Shown piece by piece: positions 46,377-56,842 of a stretch of 64,000 nt of DNA. A model generated the notes under the pieces. The model saw nothing but the letters and a program-made list of their open reading frames with translations. It made no database searches and was not told the origin of the DNA. Origin of the DNA: Paenibacillus sp. FSL R7-0345 (GTDB lineage: Bacteria; Bacillota; Bacilli; Paenibacillales; Paenibacillaceae); NCBI RefSeq assembly GCF_038595055.1, contig NZ_CP152002.1:1904501-1968500 (forward strand), written 5' to 3'. Each line of letters opens with the position of its first letter. The first letter of the stretch is position 1. Position numbers and translations under genes: made by a program.

Positions 46377-49300
46377 ATGAGTAGAATGTTCAAGCGAGTC
46401 TTTTCCACAATATTAGCCGCCAGTCTGATGCTTCCGCTAAGCTGGGTTGCTCCGGCATCCCGGAATGCTCAAGCTGCGGAAGCCGGCCAGACGGAACAAA
46501 CCATCGTTTATCATGAAACCTTTGCGGACGGGGCAGGCAAAGCCGCTCAATCCGGCGGGGCCAGCCTGACTGCAGTAACCGGCGTGCTTTTTGAGGGCAA
46601 CGCTGACGGTGCGGCTGTATATGTAAGCAACAGGGCGAACAACTGGGATGCTGCAGATTTTAAATTCAGTGATCTGGGACTCGTTAACGGGGAGACTTAC
46701 ACAGTAACCGCAGTGGTGTATGTTGATCCCGCTGTAATCCTGCCTGACGGTGCAAAAGCGGCACTGCAAACCGTGAACAGCTACGGAAACTATGCTGAAG
46801 CAGCCTATGAGGCGGGCAAGGCCGTTACCCTGACTAGAGAATTCATTGCGGATACGTCCAAGGATCAGGCGCTGCGCATTAATTCCAATGAGGCCGGCAA
46901 GGCGGTTCCGTTCTATATTGGAGACGTTCTGATTACCGGTAAACCAGCCTCCGGCGGCGGAGAAGAGCCGGTAAGAGACCCGGCGCTGCCGTTCAATACG
47001 ATTACCTTTGAGGATCAGACAGCAGGCGGCTTCGCCGGCAGGTCGGGAAATGAGACGCTGACGGTGACTGATGAAGCGAACCATACCGCAGACGGCTCCT
47101 ATGCCCTGAAGGTGGAAGGACGCACATCAACCTGGCACGGGCCGGCGCTGCGTGTAGAGAAATATGTGGACAAAGGCAGCGAATATCTGATCTCCGCCTG
47201 GGTCAAGCTGATTGATCCGGCCAGTTCACAGCTTCAGCTGTCCACACAGGTAGGCGACGGCAGCAGCGCCAATTATGTCGCACTCTCCCCCAAGACCATC
47301 AATGCCGCTGACGGCTGGGTCAAATTTGAGGGAAACTACCGCTATAACAGCGTAGGCGGCGAGTACCTGACGATTTACGTGGAGAGCTCGAATAACGCTA
47401 CAGCATCCTTTTACATTGACGATATCAGCTTTGAACATACAGGCTCCGGTCCGGTAGCCATCCAGAAGGATCTGGTTCCGCTGAAGGCTGCGTACCAGGA
47501 TGATTTTCTGATCGGGAATGCCATTACGGCCGAGGATCTGGAAGGAGTGCGGCTGGAGCTGCTGGAAATGCATCACAATGTTGCCACAGCGGGCAATGCG
47601 ATGAAGCCGGATGCGCTGCAGAATACGAAGGGCGAGTTTACCTTTACCGCAGCGGATGCGATGGTCGATAAGGTGCTGGCGGAAGGGATGCAGATGCACG
47701 GCCATGTTCTGGTCTGGCACCAGCAGTCGCCGGTGTGGATGAATACGTCCAAGGATGCGGAGGGCAATACCGTACCTTTGAGCAGGGAAGAGGCGCTTGT
47801 AAATCTGCGGACACACATCCGTACCGTGATGGAGCATTTCGGGGATAGGGTGATCTCCTGGGATGTTGTGAATGAGGCGATGAATGACAATCCGGGCAAT
47901 CCGGCCGACTGGGAGTCATCGCTGCGCCAGGCCCCGTGGAAAACCGCAATCGGAGCAGATTACGTCGAGCAGGCTTTTTTGGCGGCGCGGGAAGTGCTGG
48001 ATGATCATCCGGAGTGGAACATCAAGCTCTATTACAATGATTACAACGAGGACAACCAGAATAAAGCCCAGGCTATCTATAACATGGTAAAAGCAATAAA
48101 CGATAAGTATGCGCTTAATCATCCAGGCAAAAAGCTGGTCGACGGTGTAGGCATGCAGGCGCACTATAACGTAAACACGAATCCTGAGAACGTCAGACTT
48201 TCACTTGAAAAATTTATCTCCCTGGGTGTGGAGGTAAGTGTTACGGAGCTTGATATTCAAGCGGGCAGCAATTATGAGCTGTCAGAAAAGCTGGCCGATG
48301 CCCAGGGGTACCTGTACGCCCAGCTTATGAGCCTGTACAAAGAATATGCTGCGAAAATAGCACGAGTTACCTTCTGGGGCATGGATGACAATACGAGCTG
48401 GAGAGCCTCATCCAATCCGCTGCTGTTCGATAAGAGCCTGCAGGCCAAACCGGCCTATTACGGGGTGATCGATCCGGTAAAATATATTGCCGGGCATCAG
48501 CCGGATACGACGGACGCCAATGTATCTAACGCAGTCTATGGCACACCGGTCATTGACGGGACCGTAGATGCACTCTGGTCCGGTGCGCCTGAAATGCAGA
48601 TTAGCCGCTACCAGCTGGCCTGGCAGGGGGCAAGCGGCATAGCCAAAGCCCTGTGGGACGACCGGAATCTGTACGTGCTGGTTCAGGTCAGCGATGCGCA
48701 GCTGGATAAGGCGAGCGCGAATGTCTGGGAGCAGGATTCGGTTGAGATTTTCGTGGATCAGAATAACGGGAAGACCTCCTTCTATCAGGACGATGACGGC
48801 CAATTCCGGATCAATTTTGATAACGAAAGTACCTTTAATCCTGACAGGATTGCGGCAGGGTTCGTCTCTGCAACCCAAGTATCAGGAACTAACTACACGG
48901 TTGAAGTAAAAATACCGCTTACCAGCGTAACACCGGCCAACGCCAAGAAGCTGGGCTTCGATGTACAGATCAATGACGCAAAAGACGGCGCGCGGCAAAG
49001 TGTGGCGGCATGGAACGATACCACCGGTAACGGGTATCAGGATACTTCGGTGTATGGTGTGCTTACGCTTACGGGTAAGCCTGATGCACCGGCAGTGACT
49101 CCTACTCCGGAGCCAACACCGGTGCCAACGGCAACAGCAACACCGACGGCTACTCCGGCGCCGGCCGCTATTCCCGGCGGTACCACTAGCGGTAGTGCTA
49201 CGCCAAAGCCGACTGTTTTGGAGAGCAATGGCGGTGCAGTGACGGTCAAACCGGAGGTTATTGTCACCGGCGGCGCAGCAAAGGCAACCGTTTCTGCCGA

Positions 49301-50396
49301 AAGCCTGAAACAGGCGCTTGAACAATCGGCATCTGCAGCTGACGGTCAAAAACAGGTCATTATTGAGTTGGCTAAGCAAGGAGACGCAGCCGCTTATGAA
49401 TTGCAGCTGCCTGCGCAAAGCTTGAAGGGGCAGGCAAACTTCGTACTGCTTGTGAAGACAGCAGCAGCAATCATTGAGCTTCCTGGCAATATCCTGTCCA
49501 GTGCAGCAGCAGACACGGAACTCTTATCAATCTTTATCAAACATGCCTCCAAAGATGGCCTGGATGCCAAGGCACGCACGCTCATAGGGGAAGGTACGGT
49601 TATCGACCTGAGCCTGACGGCAGGCGGCAAAGCTATTGCCTTGGGCAGCCCGGATGCTCCGGTAAAGGTGTCCATACCGTATACTCCTGCTGCGGCGCAG
49701 CTTAGTAATACGGCAGCCCTCATAGCAGGTCAGCTAGGCAGCACGGGCAGCCTGGCGGCCATCCCGAACAGCCGCTATGATGCAGCTAGCGGATCACTTG
49801 TGTTCCATATTACCGGGTCCGGCACCTTTGCAGCTGCCTTTAATCCAGTAAGCTTCCCAGATCTGGAGAAGCTGACTTGGGCTGAAGACGCCGTTACCGC
49901 CCTGGCAGCCCGCGGCGTCGTGCAGGGAACCGCTGAAGGCAGCTTCTCCCCGGCAGCACCCGTGAAGCGCGCCGACTTCATCGCTCTGCTCGTCAGAGCG
50001 CTTGAGCTGAAGGGAACAGGCCCGGCTGCTTCCGGCTTCAGCGATGTCCCGGCCGGAGCTTACTACGGCAGCGAGCTGGCCATTGCACAGCAGCTTGGCA
50101 TCATCAACGGCTATACCGACGGAATGGTTCGTCCAGAAAGTCCGGTAACCCGCCAGGAGATGATGGTGATCGCAGCGCGGGCGCTGGCAGCCGCCGGCAA
50201 GCAAGCGGCCGGCAGCGGCAGCGGCAGCCTGGATGCATATCCGGATGCAGCACAGATAGCCGGATATGCTGCAGACAGCGTATCCCTGCTGGTTGAAGCC
50301 GGTATTGTCACCGGCAAGAACGGCCTGCTTGCCCCGGGCGACACGCTCACCCGTGCGGAAGCGGCAGTGATTGTGTACCGGATCTGGGGGCTATAG
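46377..50396 (+). CDS. S-layer-anchored multidomain endo-1,4-beta-xylanase (GH10, CBM9, SLH)
   Basis: A 1339-residue secreted enzyme. Signal peptide at residues 1-33 (ending NAQA-AE); two N-terminal beta-sandwich modules of CBM4/9/22 type (about 40-195 and 205-365); GH10 catalytic domain (about 370-705) with acid/base Glu in [11 protein letters not shown] and nucleophile in SVTELDIQ; a CBM9-like domain (about 715-895, [20 protein letters not shown]). A Pro/Thr linker and a Gly/Ala-rich region follow, then three SLH repeats at the C terminus (about 1155-1339). It should hydrolyse xylan at the cell surface, held by cell-wall polymer. AGAGGAG precedes; the ATG at 46377 is preferred over the in-frame GTG at 46368. 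Confidence 0.95.
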   Translation: MSRMFKRVFSTILAASLMLPLSWVAPASRNAQAAEAGQTEQTIVYHETFADGAGKAAQSGGASLTAVTGVLFEGNADGAAVYVSNRANNWDAADFKFSDLGLVNGETYTVTAVVYVDPAVILPDGAKAALQTVNSYGNYAEAAYEAGKAVTLTREFIADTSKDQALRINSNEAGKAVPFYIGDVLITGKPASGGGEEPVRDPALPFNTITFEDQTAGGFAGRSGNETLTVTDEANHTADGSYALKVEGRTSTWHGPALRVEKYVDKGSEYLISAWVKLIDPASSQLQLSTQVGDGSSANYVALSPKTINAADGWVKFEGNYRYNSVGGEYLTIYVESSNNATASFYIDDISFEHTGSGPVAIQKDLVPLKAAYQDDFLIGNAITAEDLEGVRLELLEMHHNVATAGNAMKPDALQNTKGEFTFTAADAMVDKVLAEGMQMHGHVLVWHQQSPVWMNTSKDAEGNTVPLSREEALVNLRTHIRTVMEHFGDRVISWDVVNEAMNDNPGNPADWESSLRQAPWKTAIGADYVEQAFLAAREVLDDHPEWNIKLYYNDYNEDNQNKAQAIYNMVKAINDKYALNHPGKKLVDGVGMQAHYNVNTNPENVRLSLEKFISLGVEVSVTELDIQAGSNYELSEKLADAQGYLYAQLMSLYKEYAAKIARVTFWGMDDNTSWRASSNPLLFDKSLQAKPAYYGVIDPVKYIAGHQPDTTDANVSNAVYGTPVIDGTVDALWSGAPEMQISRYQLAWQGASGIAKALWDDRNLYVLVQVSDAQLDKASANVWEQDSVEIFVDQNNGKTSFYQDDDGQFRINFDNESTFNPDRIAAGFVSATQVSGTNYTVEVKIPLTSVTPANAKKLGFDVQINDAKDGARQSVAAWNDTTGNGYQDTSVYGVLTLTGKPDAPAVTPTPEPTPVPTATATPTATPAPAAIPGGTTSGSATPKPTVLESNGGAVTVKPEVIVTGGAAKATVSAESLKQALEQSASAADGQKQVIIELAKQGDAAAYELQLPAQSLKGQANFVLLVKTAAAIIELPGNILSSAAADTELLSIFIKHASKDGLDAKARTLIGEGTVIDLSLTAGGKAIALGSPDAPVKVSIPYTPAAAQLSNTAALIAGQLGSTGSLAAIPNSRYDAASGSLVFHITGSGTFAAAFNPVSFPDLEKLTWAEDAVTALAARGVVQGTAEGSFSPAAPVKRADFIALLVRALELKGTGPAASGFSDVPAGAYYGSELAIAQQLGIINGYTDGMVRPESPVTRQEMMVIAARALAAAGKQAAGSGSGSLDAYPDAAQIAGYAADSVSLLVEAGIVTGKNGLLAPGDTLTRAEAAVIVYRIWGL

Positions 50397-50498
50397 GTTA
50401 GTCTAGACAAGCAACATTGCAGCGAGAGCAAGAGCAAAATACGTATCCGCTATCAGGCTGCTGAGTTGCACCAGATAGCCAAGCATATAATGAATAAA

Positions 50499-50537
50499 AA
50501 GGAACCGCAGAGGCTACCTCCTGCGGCTCCTTTTTTT
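50499..50537 (+). terminator. Terminator after the xylanase gene
   Basis: GGAACCGCAG (50501-50510) pairs with CTGCGGCTCC (50521-50530) around one mismatch, followed by seven Ts. Confidence 0.88.
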
Positions 50538-50588
50538 GATATCCGTTTAATTAAGAAGAGGGGGGAGTAATTTGAGTACAAAACGGTA

Positions 50589-50617
50589 TTTCCAGTATCT
50601 GAGACAGCCTGTATACT
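50589..50617 (+). promoter_or_regulatory. Possible promoter of the TIR operon
   Basis: TTTCCA (50589-50594) and TATACT (50612-50617) with 17 bp between. A short palindrome ATAGT-GTA-ACTAT (50626-50638) sits just downstream, near the expected start of transcription. Confidence 0.5.
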
Positions 50618-50658
50618 AAATACTGATAGTGTAACTATTACTTGTTAGGGGATTATAT

Positions 50659-51678
50659 ATGACAATAAATAGAAAGCCCCGGGCATTTATTGGAAGCTCA
50701 CGGGAAGCTATCCCATACGCTCGCGCAATTGCCGAAGGTATCGAAATGTATATTGAAGTTAATGCCTGGTACGCCAATACTTTTCAAGCTAATGACTACA
50801 CCATGGAATCGCTTGAGCGAGAGCTTGATGCGAATGACTTTGGGATTTTCGTTTTTGCAGCCGAGGACGTAGCTACCATCCGAAATCAGACTTATTTTGT
50901 TACACGGGACAACACCTTGTTCGAAATGGGGCTTTTTTGGGGGCGGCTGGGACGTAAGAGAGTCTTTTGTATTATTCCAAATGTCGTCCCGTCTGGTCAA
51001 AAGGGTGACCCTACTTCTTTACATTTACCATCCGACCTGGAAGGTATTACTTTACTGAGATATATGGCTGATCATTCCAGAGGGCCGCGAAGTGCTATGA
51101 GTACAGCTTGCGGGCGAATCTTGAGTGCAGTTGAAGAAGAGGGATTCTTTAAACAACGCTATGAGCTTTTTCAAGAGATGAGAGAGGGAATGGAGAGAAA
51201 GGACAGCATTATCCAGTTGCTTTTAGAGTATCTACGGAATGTGACTCTTTCAGGCGGTAAAGAAGGCTTTAACGCTGCTGCTGAGGCTGTTCGTAATTCC
51301 ATTCTGCCTCCGGAAGGATTTCGGGTCACAGGGGCAGCAATCTGGACACAGGTAGATGATGAATATATATCCCAGGTAGGCGGAAATGTCGGAAAGGGCC
51401 GAAGATATCACGTATCAGAAAACGACGGCAAATCTCCGGATGAGGAGCAAATCTATGTTCTTAAGGTACTAGGAACTAATAACTGGAAATTTTTTAAACG
51501 GGAGCAGATTGCCCGTATAGGTGTCTTATGTTATGCTTTGAGTAAGAAACACGTTCTATCGGTTCATTTTTCAGGTAATCGTGAACTGAGTGATGAATTA
51601 ATGAAACAGGTTGTTGAGGTAAACCATGATTTGTTGTTTACTACAAAAGGACTGGTGGGAGGGATTCGAAATGAATGA
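50659..51678 (+). CDS. TIR-like nucleotide-binding protein (CAP12/Pycsar-effector family)
   Basis: A 339-residue protein. Residues 5-140 match the predicted nucleotide-binding TIR-like family (PF10137) used by CBASS and Pycsar effectors: RAFIGSSREAIPYARAIAEG, then LDANDFGIFVFAAED, then VTRDNTLFEMGLFWGRLGRK; Glu89 in FEMG is the expected NADase catalytic residue. The C-terminal 150 residues (about 190-339) I do not recognise; their pattern could be a small GAF-like sensor. The bases are visibly AT-richer than in neighbouring genes, suggesting transfer. No cyclase gene is nearby. It has AGGGGA six bases before the ATG, and overlaps the next gene. Substrate and trigger are unknown. Confidence 0.85.
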   Translation: MTINRKPRAFIGSSREAIPYARAIAEGIEMYIEVNAWYANTFQANDYTMESLERELDANDFGIFVFAAEDVATIRNQTYFVTRDNTLFEMGLFWGRLGRKRVFCIIPNVVPSGQKGDPTSLHLPSDLEGITLLRYMADHSRGPRSAMSTACGRILSAVEEEGFFKQRYELFQEMREGMERKDSIIQLLLEYLRNVTLSGGKEGFNAAAEAVRNSILPPEGFRVTGAAIWTQVDDEYISQVGGNVGKGRRYHVSENDGKSPDEEQIYVLKVLGTNNWKFFKREQIARIGVLCYALSKKHVLSVHFSGNRELSDELMKQVVEVNHDLLFTTKGLVGGIRNE

Positions 51679-51940
51679 GAATTCTAGGAAGGCAAAAAAC
51701 CGTCTGATTGGATCCGGCTACAGGTCAATTGTTGTAAGCAACGGTGTATCTGCTGCGCCTGCCAACAGAAAGGACACACGTGCCGGACGGTTTATAAATA
51801 TTCATGCAAAATCAGCCCCGGTTGAATTAGTAAAAGACCGGCGGTATATAGGTCCAGCAGATGAAGGTACATCAGATGTAAGATATGTTGAAGCAGTAGG
51901 CGGAACAATTTCAGATCGTAAGCCTTCCTTCATCCGGTAA
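51671..51940 (+). CDS. Small protein coupled to the TIR gene, function unknown
   Basis: An 89-residue, basic, Cys-free protein (for example RLIGSGYRSIVVSNGVS, RAGRFINIHAKSAPVELVKD, RRYIGPADEGTSDVRYVEAV). It shows no membrane segment or signal peptide and I recognise no domain. GGGAGGG (51657-51663) sits seven bases before the ATG at 51671, and the start overlaps the TIR stop by 8 bp, so translation is coupled. A strong terminator follows directly, closing a two-gene operon. It could be an inhibitor, a regulator or a target-recognition partner of the TIR protein; nothing in the sequence decides. Confidence 0.75.
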   Translation: MNENSRKAKNRLIGSGYRSIVVSNGVSAAPANRKDTRAGRFINIHAKSAPVELVKDRRYIGPADEGTSDVRYVEAVGGTISDRKPSFIR

Positions 51941-51943
51941 TAC

Positions 51944-51973
51944 AAGTGCTCAGCAGCAGCTGGGCACTTTTTT
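51944..51973 (+). terminator. Terminator of the TIR operon
   Basis: AAGTGCTCAGC (51944-51954) pairs with GCTGGGCACTT (51959-51969), one G-U, followed by Ts. Confidence 0.88.
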
Positions 51974-51992
51974 GATAATACCGCAACAAACA

Positions 51993-52021
51993 TTGACACA
52001 ACCCCAACCGCTGGCTATACT
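51993..52021 (+). promoter_or_regulatory. Sigma-A promoter of the alaS leader
   Basis: TTGACA (51993-51998) and TATACT (52016-52021), 17 bp apart. The same boxes and spacing precede the tyrS leader. Confidence 0.85.
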
Positions 52022-52059
52022 TGAAATGTTAAAATGCAAATCGGATAAAACATTGATGA

Positions 52060-52312
52060 AATGAAGTACGCCGGAGCATGGCTCCCTCAGAGAACGGGTT
52101 CCGTTACGAATCATTTGTAATGGCTGCGAGAACCCGGAAGACAGACCGGCGGAAAGCTGATTTCGGAGTGCGGGGAAATCCCGCCGGGGGCGCCCGTTAA
52201 CAGCCGCGACAAGGCGATCGTCTGCAGGGTCCGTGTATCACGGGTCAAGGCGATAACCAGGGTGGTACCGCGATAATCATCGTCCCTGAATTTATTCAGG
52301 GGCGTTTTTGTG
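52060..52312 (+). promoter_or_regulatory. Alanine T-box riboswitch with terminator
   Basis: AGTACGCCGG (from 52061) pairs with CCGGCG (52146-52151) to form the base of Stem I. It is followed by GAAAGCT, giving the specifier GCT (Ala) at 52156-52158, in the same position as TAC in the tyrS leader. The T-box AGGGTGGTACCGCG is at 52259-52272, with TGGT for the tRNA end. The terminator CGTCCCTGAA/TTCAGGGGCG with T run ends near 52309. It should couple alaS expression to uncharged tRNA-Ala. Confidence 0.92.
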
Positions 52313-52362
52313 TATTCCGGCAAGCTTGCGGATGCAGATTAATACTAAGACGGGGGCTGTAC

Positions 52363-54999
52363 ATGATGAAAGCAAGTGAAATCCGTTCCAAATGGCTGCA
52401 GTTTTTTGAGAGCAAAGGCCACAAAATCGAACCAAGCGCATCGCTCGTTCCGCACAACGATCCGTCCCTTTTGTGGATTAACGCCGGTATGGCGCCGCTG
52501 AAGGCATACTTTGACGGCCGTGAGATTCCTGAGAATCCGCGTCTGGCGAACTCGCAGAAATGCATCCGTACCAATGACATTGAGAATGTCGGCAAAACAC
52601 GCCGTCACCACACGTTCTTCGAAATGCTGGGGAACTTCTCGATCGGCGATTATTTCAAGGAAGAAGCCATTACCTGGGCCTGGGAATTCCTGACCGGTAA
52701 AGAGTGGATCGGCTTTGACGGCGACCGCATTTCCGTTACGGTATACGCTGAGGACGAAGAAGCATTCAAGCTGTGGAATGAAAAAGTAGGCCTGCCTGCT
52801 GAACGCATCATCAAGCTGGGCGATGAGAACTTCTGGGATATCGGCGAAGGCCCTTGCGGACCTTGCTCGGAGATTTTCTATGACCGCGGTGAAGCTTACG
52901 GCAGTGACATGAGTGATCCTGAAATGTATCCGGGCGGCGAAAATGAACGCTGGCTGGAAGTATGGAACCTTGTATTCTCCCAGTTCAACCACAATAAGGA
53001 CGGCAGCTACACGCCGCTTCCTAACAAGAACATTGATACCGGTGCGGGTCTGGAGCGCCTGACTTCCATTCTGCAGGATGTGGATTCCAACTTCGATACG
53101 GATCTGTTCCAGCCTGTAATCCAGAAGACTGCCGGCCTGGCCGGAGTGAAATACAAAGAGAACCTGGAGCAGGATATCGCGCTAAAAGTGATTGCCGACC
53201 ATGTCCGTACTGTAACTTTTGCAGTAGGTGACGGTGTGCTTCCTTCTAATGAAGGCCGCGGCTATATTATCCGCCGTCTGCTCCGCCGTGCTGTCCGTTA
53301 CGGAAAAACCCTCGGCCTTGACCGCCCGTTCCTGCATGAGCTGACTGAAACCGTCGGCGAAGTGATGGGTGTGTACTATCCGTCCGTTGTGGAGAACCGC
53401 GAATATATCGCCAAAATCATCCGCTTGGAAGAGGAACGCTTCCACGAAACCTTATCTGACGGCCTGGCTATCCTTGGTGAAATTTCGGCCAAAGCCAAAG
53501 CTGACGGCCAGAGTGTGATTGCAGGCGTTGATGCGTTCAAGCTCTATGACACCTATGGCTTCCCGTTTGACCTGACGGAAGATTTTGCATTCGAGCAGGG
53601 ACTGACGGTTGACCGTGAAGGCTTCGATGCAGCAATGCAGGAGCAGCGCGACCGCGCCAGAGCAGCCCGCCAGGACAGTGCCAGCATGAAAATCCAGGGC
53701 GGCGCGCTTGCTGAACTGACGGTTAAAAGTGAATTTGTTGGATATAATGACACGGTAGCAGAGTCCAAAATTCTTGCTATTGTTGTAGACGGAGAGCTTG
53801 TGGATACCGTCAGCGAAGGCGCTGAATGCCAGGTTGTGCTTGAAGCAACTCCGTTCTATGCTGAAAGCGGCGGCCAGGTGAGCGACACTGGTGTTCTGAC
53901 CGGCGGTTCTGTTACGGCAAAAGTAACCGGCCTGTTCAAAGCTCCGCACGGACAGCATGTACATCTGGTAACCGTCGAAGCCGGTGACCTGAAGGTCGGC
54001 GATAGCGTGCGTGCGGAAGTGAACCGTGCCGAGCGCGAAGACATCGTGAAGAACCACACGGCAACTCACTTGCTGCATAAGGCACTGAAGGAAGTATTGG
54101 GCGGTCATGTTAACCAGGCAGGTTCCCTGGTGGAAGGCGCACGCCTGCGCTTTGACTTCTCCCATTTCGGTGCCATTACACCGGAAGAGCTGAGCGATAT
54201 TGAACACCGGGTGAATGCGCAGATCTGGCGCGGCCTGGATGTGGTCATTGAGAACAAGCCGATTGATGAGGCCAAAGCTATGGGCGCAATGGCACTCTTC
54301 GGCGAAAAATACGGCAACATCGTCCGTGTCGTGCAGGTCGGCGATTACAGCCTTGAGCTGTGCGGCGGTATCCATGTCGGCAACACATCGCAGATCGGGA
54401 TCTTCAAGCTGGTCAGCGAGAGCGGTATCGGCTCTGGCGTACGCCGGATCGAGGCTGTAACCGGCCGTTACGCATACCAGTTCACCGAGGGTCAGCTGGA
54501 TCTCCTGAAGCAGGCTGCAGGCCTGCTGAAATCCTCGCTGAACGATGTGCCTAAGCGGATCGAAGCGCTGCATGCGCAGGTGCGCGAAGTATCCCGCGAG
54601 AATGAATCGCTGCAGTCGAAGCTGAGCGCAACCTTTGCCGCTGAGCTGACCGGCAGCGTGAAGACCGTAGGCGCCGGCACACAGCTGCTTGCCGTTGCTG
54701 TTCAGGCAGGCAACATGGATGCGCTGCGCTCCACGGCCGATGAGCTGAAGGTCAAGCTGCCGGATGCCATCCTCGTGCTCGGCGCTGCAATGGACGACAA
54801 AGTGAACTTTGTTGTATCCGTACCGCAGGCACTGGTTAAACAGGGCTTCCATGCCGGCAAGCTGGTTAAGGAAGTTGCTGCCGTATGCGGCGGCGGCGGC
54901 GGCGGACGTCCGGATATGGCACAGGCCGGCGGCAAGGATGCTTCCAAGCTGTCCGAAGCACTGGCCAAAGCCGAGGAGCTTGTAGCTGCCCAGGCTTAA
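52363..54999 (+). CDS. alaS: Alanyl-tRNA synthetase
   Basis: A 878-residue class II synthetase of normal length. The aminoacylation domain opens with [17 protein letters not shown] and contains [19 protein letters not shown]. The editing domain has the zinc motif [11 protein letters not shown] (about residue 565), with partner Cys and His in [11 protein letters not shown]. The C-terminal C-Ala domain ends in a glycine run and [15 protein letters not shown]. It charges tRNA-Ala and hydrolyses Ser- and Gly-tRNA-Ala. Controlled by the T-box upstream; followed by ireB, ruvX and DUF1292, a conserved bacillar order. Confidence 0.98.
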   Translation: MMKASEIRSKWLQFFESKGHKIEPSASLVPHNDPSLLWINAGMAPLKAYFDGREIPENPRLANSQKCIRTNDIENVGKTRRHHTFFEMLGNFSIGDYFKEEAITWAWEFLTGKEWIGFDGDRISVTVYAEDEEAFKLWNEKVGLPAERIIKLGDENFWDIGEGPCGPCSEIFYDRGEAYGSDMSDPEMYPGGENERWLEVWNLVFSQFNHNKDGSYTPLPNKNIDTGAGLERLTSILQDVDSNFDTDLFQPVIQKTAGLAGVKYKENLEQDIALKVIADHVRTVTFAVGDGVLPSNEGRGYIIRRLLRRAVRYGKTLGLDRPFLHELTETVGEVMGVYYPSVVENREYIAKIIRLEEERFHETLSDGLAILGEISAKAKADGQSVIAGVDAFKLYDTYGFPFDLTEDFAFEQGLTVDREGFDAAMQEQRDRARAARQDSASMKIQGGALAELTVKSEFVGYNDTVAESKILAIVVDGELVDTVSEGAECQVVLEATPFYAESGGQVSDTGVLTGGSVTAKVTGLFKAPHGQHVHLVTVEAGDLKVGDSVRAEVNRAEREDIVKNHTATHLLHKALKEVLGGHVNQAGSLVEGARLRFDFSHFGAITPEELSDIEHRVNAQIWRGLDVVIENKPIDEAKAMGAMALFGEKYGNIVRVVQVGDYSLELCGGIHVGNTSQIGIFKLVSESGIGSGVRRIEAVTGRYAYQFTEGQLDLLKQAAGLLKSSLNDVPKRIEALHAQVREVSRENESLQSKLSATFAAELTGSVKTVGAGTQLLAVAVQAGNMDALRSTADELKVKLPDAILVLGAAMDDKVNFVVSVPQALVKQGFHAGKLVKEVAAVCGGGGGGRPDMAQAGGKDASKLSEALAKAEELVAAQA

Positions 55000-55049
55000 A
55001 GAGTGACAAAGGCTGTCTGCACAGCCACTCCCTCCATATAAAAATGCCC

Positions 55050-55088
55050 AGCGGTACTGAGAGCCTTACATCAGTACCGCTGCTTTAT
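55050..55088 (+). terminator. Hairpin after alaS
   Basis: AGCGGTACTGA (55050-55060) and TCAGTACCGCT (55071-55081) are perfectly complementary, followed by GCTTTATT. A likely terminator with a weak T run. The remaining stretch 55089-55328 holds a TTATCTA/TAGATAA hairpin (55162-55183) and a probable TATGAT -10 box near 55241. Confidence 0.75.
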
Positions 55089-55328
55089 TAAGCAGGGCAG
55101 AGTGGTGCATTTTGGCGAAAATTCGCCCGGGAATGGTTCTGCAATAGCTCAAAAACCAAAATTATCTATATTTTTGTAGATAAAATGCCAAAAAAAGCGC
55201 TATCTCAGAGGCAGGATTTCCAAGGCAGGGCCTGAATATGTTATGATGAAGGCAGCAAGTGAGCTGTACAGCAGCAACTATGCGAAGCCGCCCTCTGAGG
55301 GTGATTTTGCAGAAGGAAGGTGTCACAA

Positions 55329-55604
55329 ATGGACTCCATGGACAAAACGGTTAAATTCAATGTGAAGGGCGACGAAAAGGAAGCTTCTCCCCAGGAAATT
55401 CTGCTCGCCGTATACGACGCGCTGGTGGAGAAAGAGTACCATCCGATCAACCAGATCGTAGGGTATTTACTTTCCGGAGATCCGGCTTACATTCCGCGCC
55501 ACAACAATGCGAGAAGTTTGGTCCGGAGAAAAGAACGTGATGAGCTGATTGAGGAACTGGTCCGTTTCTACCTGGCCAATCACCGGGTGGATCAGCCGAG
55601 ATGA
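55329..55604 (+). CDS. IreB family regulatory protein (UPF0297, YrzL)
   Basis: A 91-residue small cytoplasmic protein with the family stretches [40 protein letters not shown] and [20 protein letters not shown]. In Enterococcus, IreB is phosphorylated by the PASTA kinase IreK and affects cell-wall stress responses; its exact role in bacilli is less clear. The phosphorylated N-terminal threonine region is present (DKTV). AAGGAAGG at 55313-55320 fits the ATG at 55329 better than GTG 55320. The stop overlaps ruvX. Confidence 0.93.
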   Translation: MDSMDKTVKFNVKGDEKEASPQEILLAVYDALVEKEYHPINQIVGYLLSGDPAYIPRHNNARSLVRRKERDELIEELVRFYLANHRVDQPR

Positions 55605-56020
55605 TGAAGAAGCTGGGACTGGATTACGGCGACCGCAGAATCGGAGTCGCCACAAGTGATATTTTCGGGTGGACCGCCCAGGCTCTGGAGACCATTGAAC
55701 GCCGCGGAAACGGCAATGAATTTGTACGCATCCGTGAGCTGGTCAAGGAGCATGAGATTGGAGAAATCGTGGTTGGCCTGCCGAAGAATATGAACGGCTC
55801 AGTTGGACCCCGCGGTGAAATCTGTATCGAGTTTGCCGGTCAGCTGCGGGAAGAACTCGAAATACCCGTACACCTTTGGGATGAGCGTCTGACGACAGTA
55901 TCCGCCGAGCGGATGCTGATTGAAGGGGACGTCAGCCGGAAGAAACGCAAAGGGATTGTGGATAAAATGGCCGCAGCCCTGATTTTGCAAAATTTTTTGG
56001 ATGCTAACAGTAAAAGGTGA
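55601..56020 (+). CDS. ruvX: RuvX/YqgF family putative Holliday-junction resolvase
   Basis: A 139-residue RNase H-fold protein. The first acidic motif is [16 protein letters not shown], then [11 protein letters not shown] and [17 protein letters not shown], the usual catalytic Asp/Glu positions. Family members resolve junctions or process 16S rRNA precursor ends. The ATG at 55601 overlaps the ireB stop (ATGATGA), placing it in the alaS-ireB-ruvX-DUF1292 cluster conserved in bacilli. Confidence 0.93.
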   Translation: MMKKLGLDYGDRRIGVATSDIFGWTAQALETIERRGNGNEFVRIRELVKEHEIGEIVVGLPKNMNGSVGPRGEICIEFAGQLREELEIPVHLWDERLTTVSAERMLIEGDVSRKKRKGIVDKMAAALILQNFLDANSKR

Positions 56021-56033
56021 GGGGTGCGCATTT

Positions 56034-56342
56034 ATGACAAACGAGCAGATTGGCCAAGAAGAAGAACCGGAAATTATCTATATTCCCGATGAGGAAGGTA
56101 ATGAAGAGGAATTTGAGGTCATCATGAAGTTTGAAGTCGACGGTTCGGATGCAAAGTATATGATGGTGGTGCCGCTTGATTCCGAGGACGAGGATAGCGA
56201 CGAGGTCTATGCGTTCCGTTACGAGGAAGACGGCGATGATCTGCAGCTCTTCATGATCGAGAATGACGAAGAGTGGGCAATCGTTGAAGAAACCTTCAAT
56301 ACACTTGTTGACGAGCTTGACGGGGGAGCAGAGAATGACTGA
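56034..56342 (+). CDS. DUF1292 protein, first copy (YrzB-like)
   Basis: A 102-residue, strongly acidic protein (EEEPEIIYIPDEEGNEEEFE, DDLQLFMIENDEEWAIVEET) of the YrzB/DUF1292 family, whose function is unknown. The ATG at 56034 follows GGTGAGGGG; upstream in-frame codons lie inside ruvX. The 3-prime end overlaps the second DUF1292 gene. Confidence 0.9.
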   Translation: MTNEQIGQEEEPEIIYIPDEEGNEEEFEVIMKFEVDGSDAKYMMVVPLDSEDEDSDEVYAFRYEEDGDDLQLFMIENDEEWAIVEETFNTLVDELDGGAEND

Positions 56343-56643
56343 TTTTTCCGCGGAACAGGCGGTCTGGACATCTAAGCTCAAGGAAGTCTACGGAGAAACA
56401 GTAGAACTGGAAGATGAGCAGGGCCGGTCTTCCGTTTACAATATTGTCGCCGAGTTTGAGGTCGGTGACCGCGCGTATGCGGTACTGGCCGGTTCCGGAA
56501 AAGGCGCGGAGCAGGAAATTCTGCGGATCGTGGTTTCGCCTGACGGTGTGCCGGAGCTGGAAAGTATCGTTGACGATGAAGAGTGGGAAGATGTCTCCGA
56601 GCTGTACGATGAGCTGACTTTTCCTGCAGAAGACACGGAATAA
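56335..56643 (+). CDS. DUF1292 protein, second copy
   Basis: Another 102-residue acidic DUF1292 protein (VYNIVAEFEVGDRAYAVLAG, ELESIVDDEEWEDVSELYDE). It aligns with the upstream gene in the middle and C-terminal motifs (fEV, DDEEWEDV versus NDEEWAIV) but differs elsewhere, so this is an old tandem duplication. GGGGGAG precedes the ATG at 56335, inside the upstream gene. A terminator at about 56682-56712 closes the operon. Confidence 0.87.
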   Translation: MTDFSAEQAVWTSKLKEVYGETVELEDEQGRSSVYNIVAEFEVGDRAYAVLAGSGKGAEQEILRIVVSPDGVPELESIVDDEEWEDVSELYDELTFPAEDTE

Positions 56644-56681
56644 AGACTGTTCCAGATATACAACATCTATGCTGGGCGAGG

Positions 56682-56712
56682 AAGAGGGCGGATTTATTTC
56701 CGCGCTCTTTTT
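56682..56712 (+). terminator. Terminator after the DUF1292 pair
   Basis: AGAG-GG-CGGA pairs with TCCG-CG-CTCT around a TTTATT loop, followed by Ts. Confidence 0.8.
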
Positions 56713-56842
56713 GCTTGGTAAGCCATGAAAATGGCCATGCTGAAATATAAAAATCACTAGATCAACCCGTATAGTAAAAAAATATGTTGAATTTAAGATA
56801 ATACAATTCTATACTATATAGTCGGAAAGTGAGGAATTCCAT

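Noticed and set aside
50659-51940. A complete CBASS or Pycsar system
   Set aside because: Only the TIR-type effector is recognisable; no CD-NTase or Pycsar cyclase motif appears in the flanking genes.
53452-54852. A 466-codon minus-strand ORF inside alaS
   Set aside because: Antisense shadow of alaS, without start signals.
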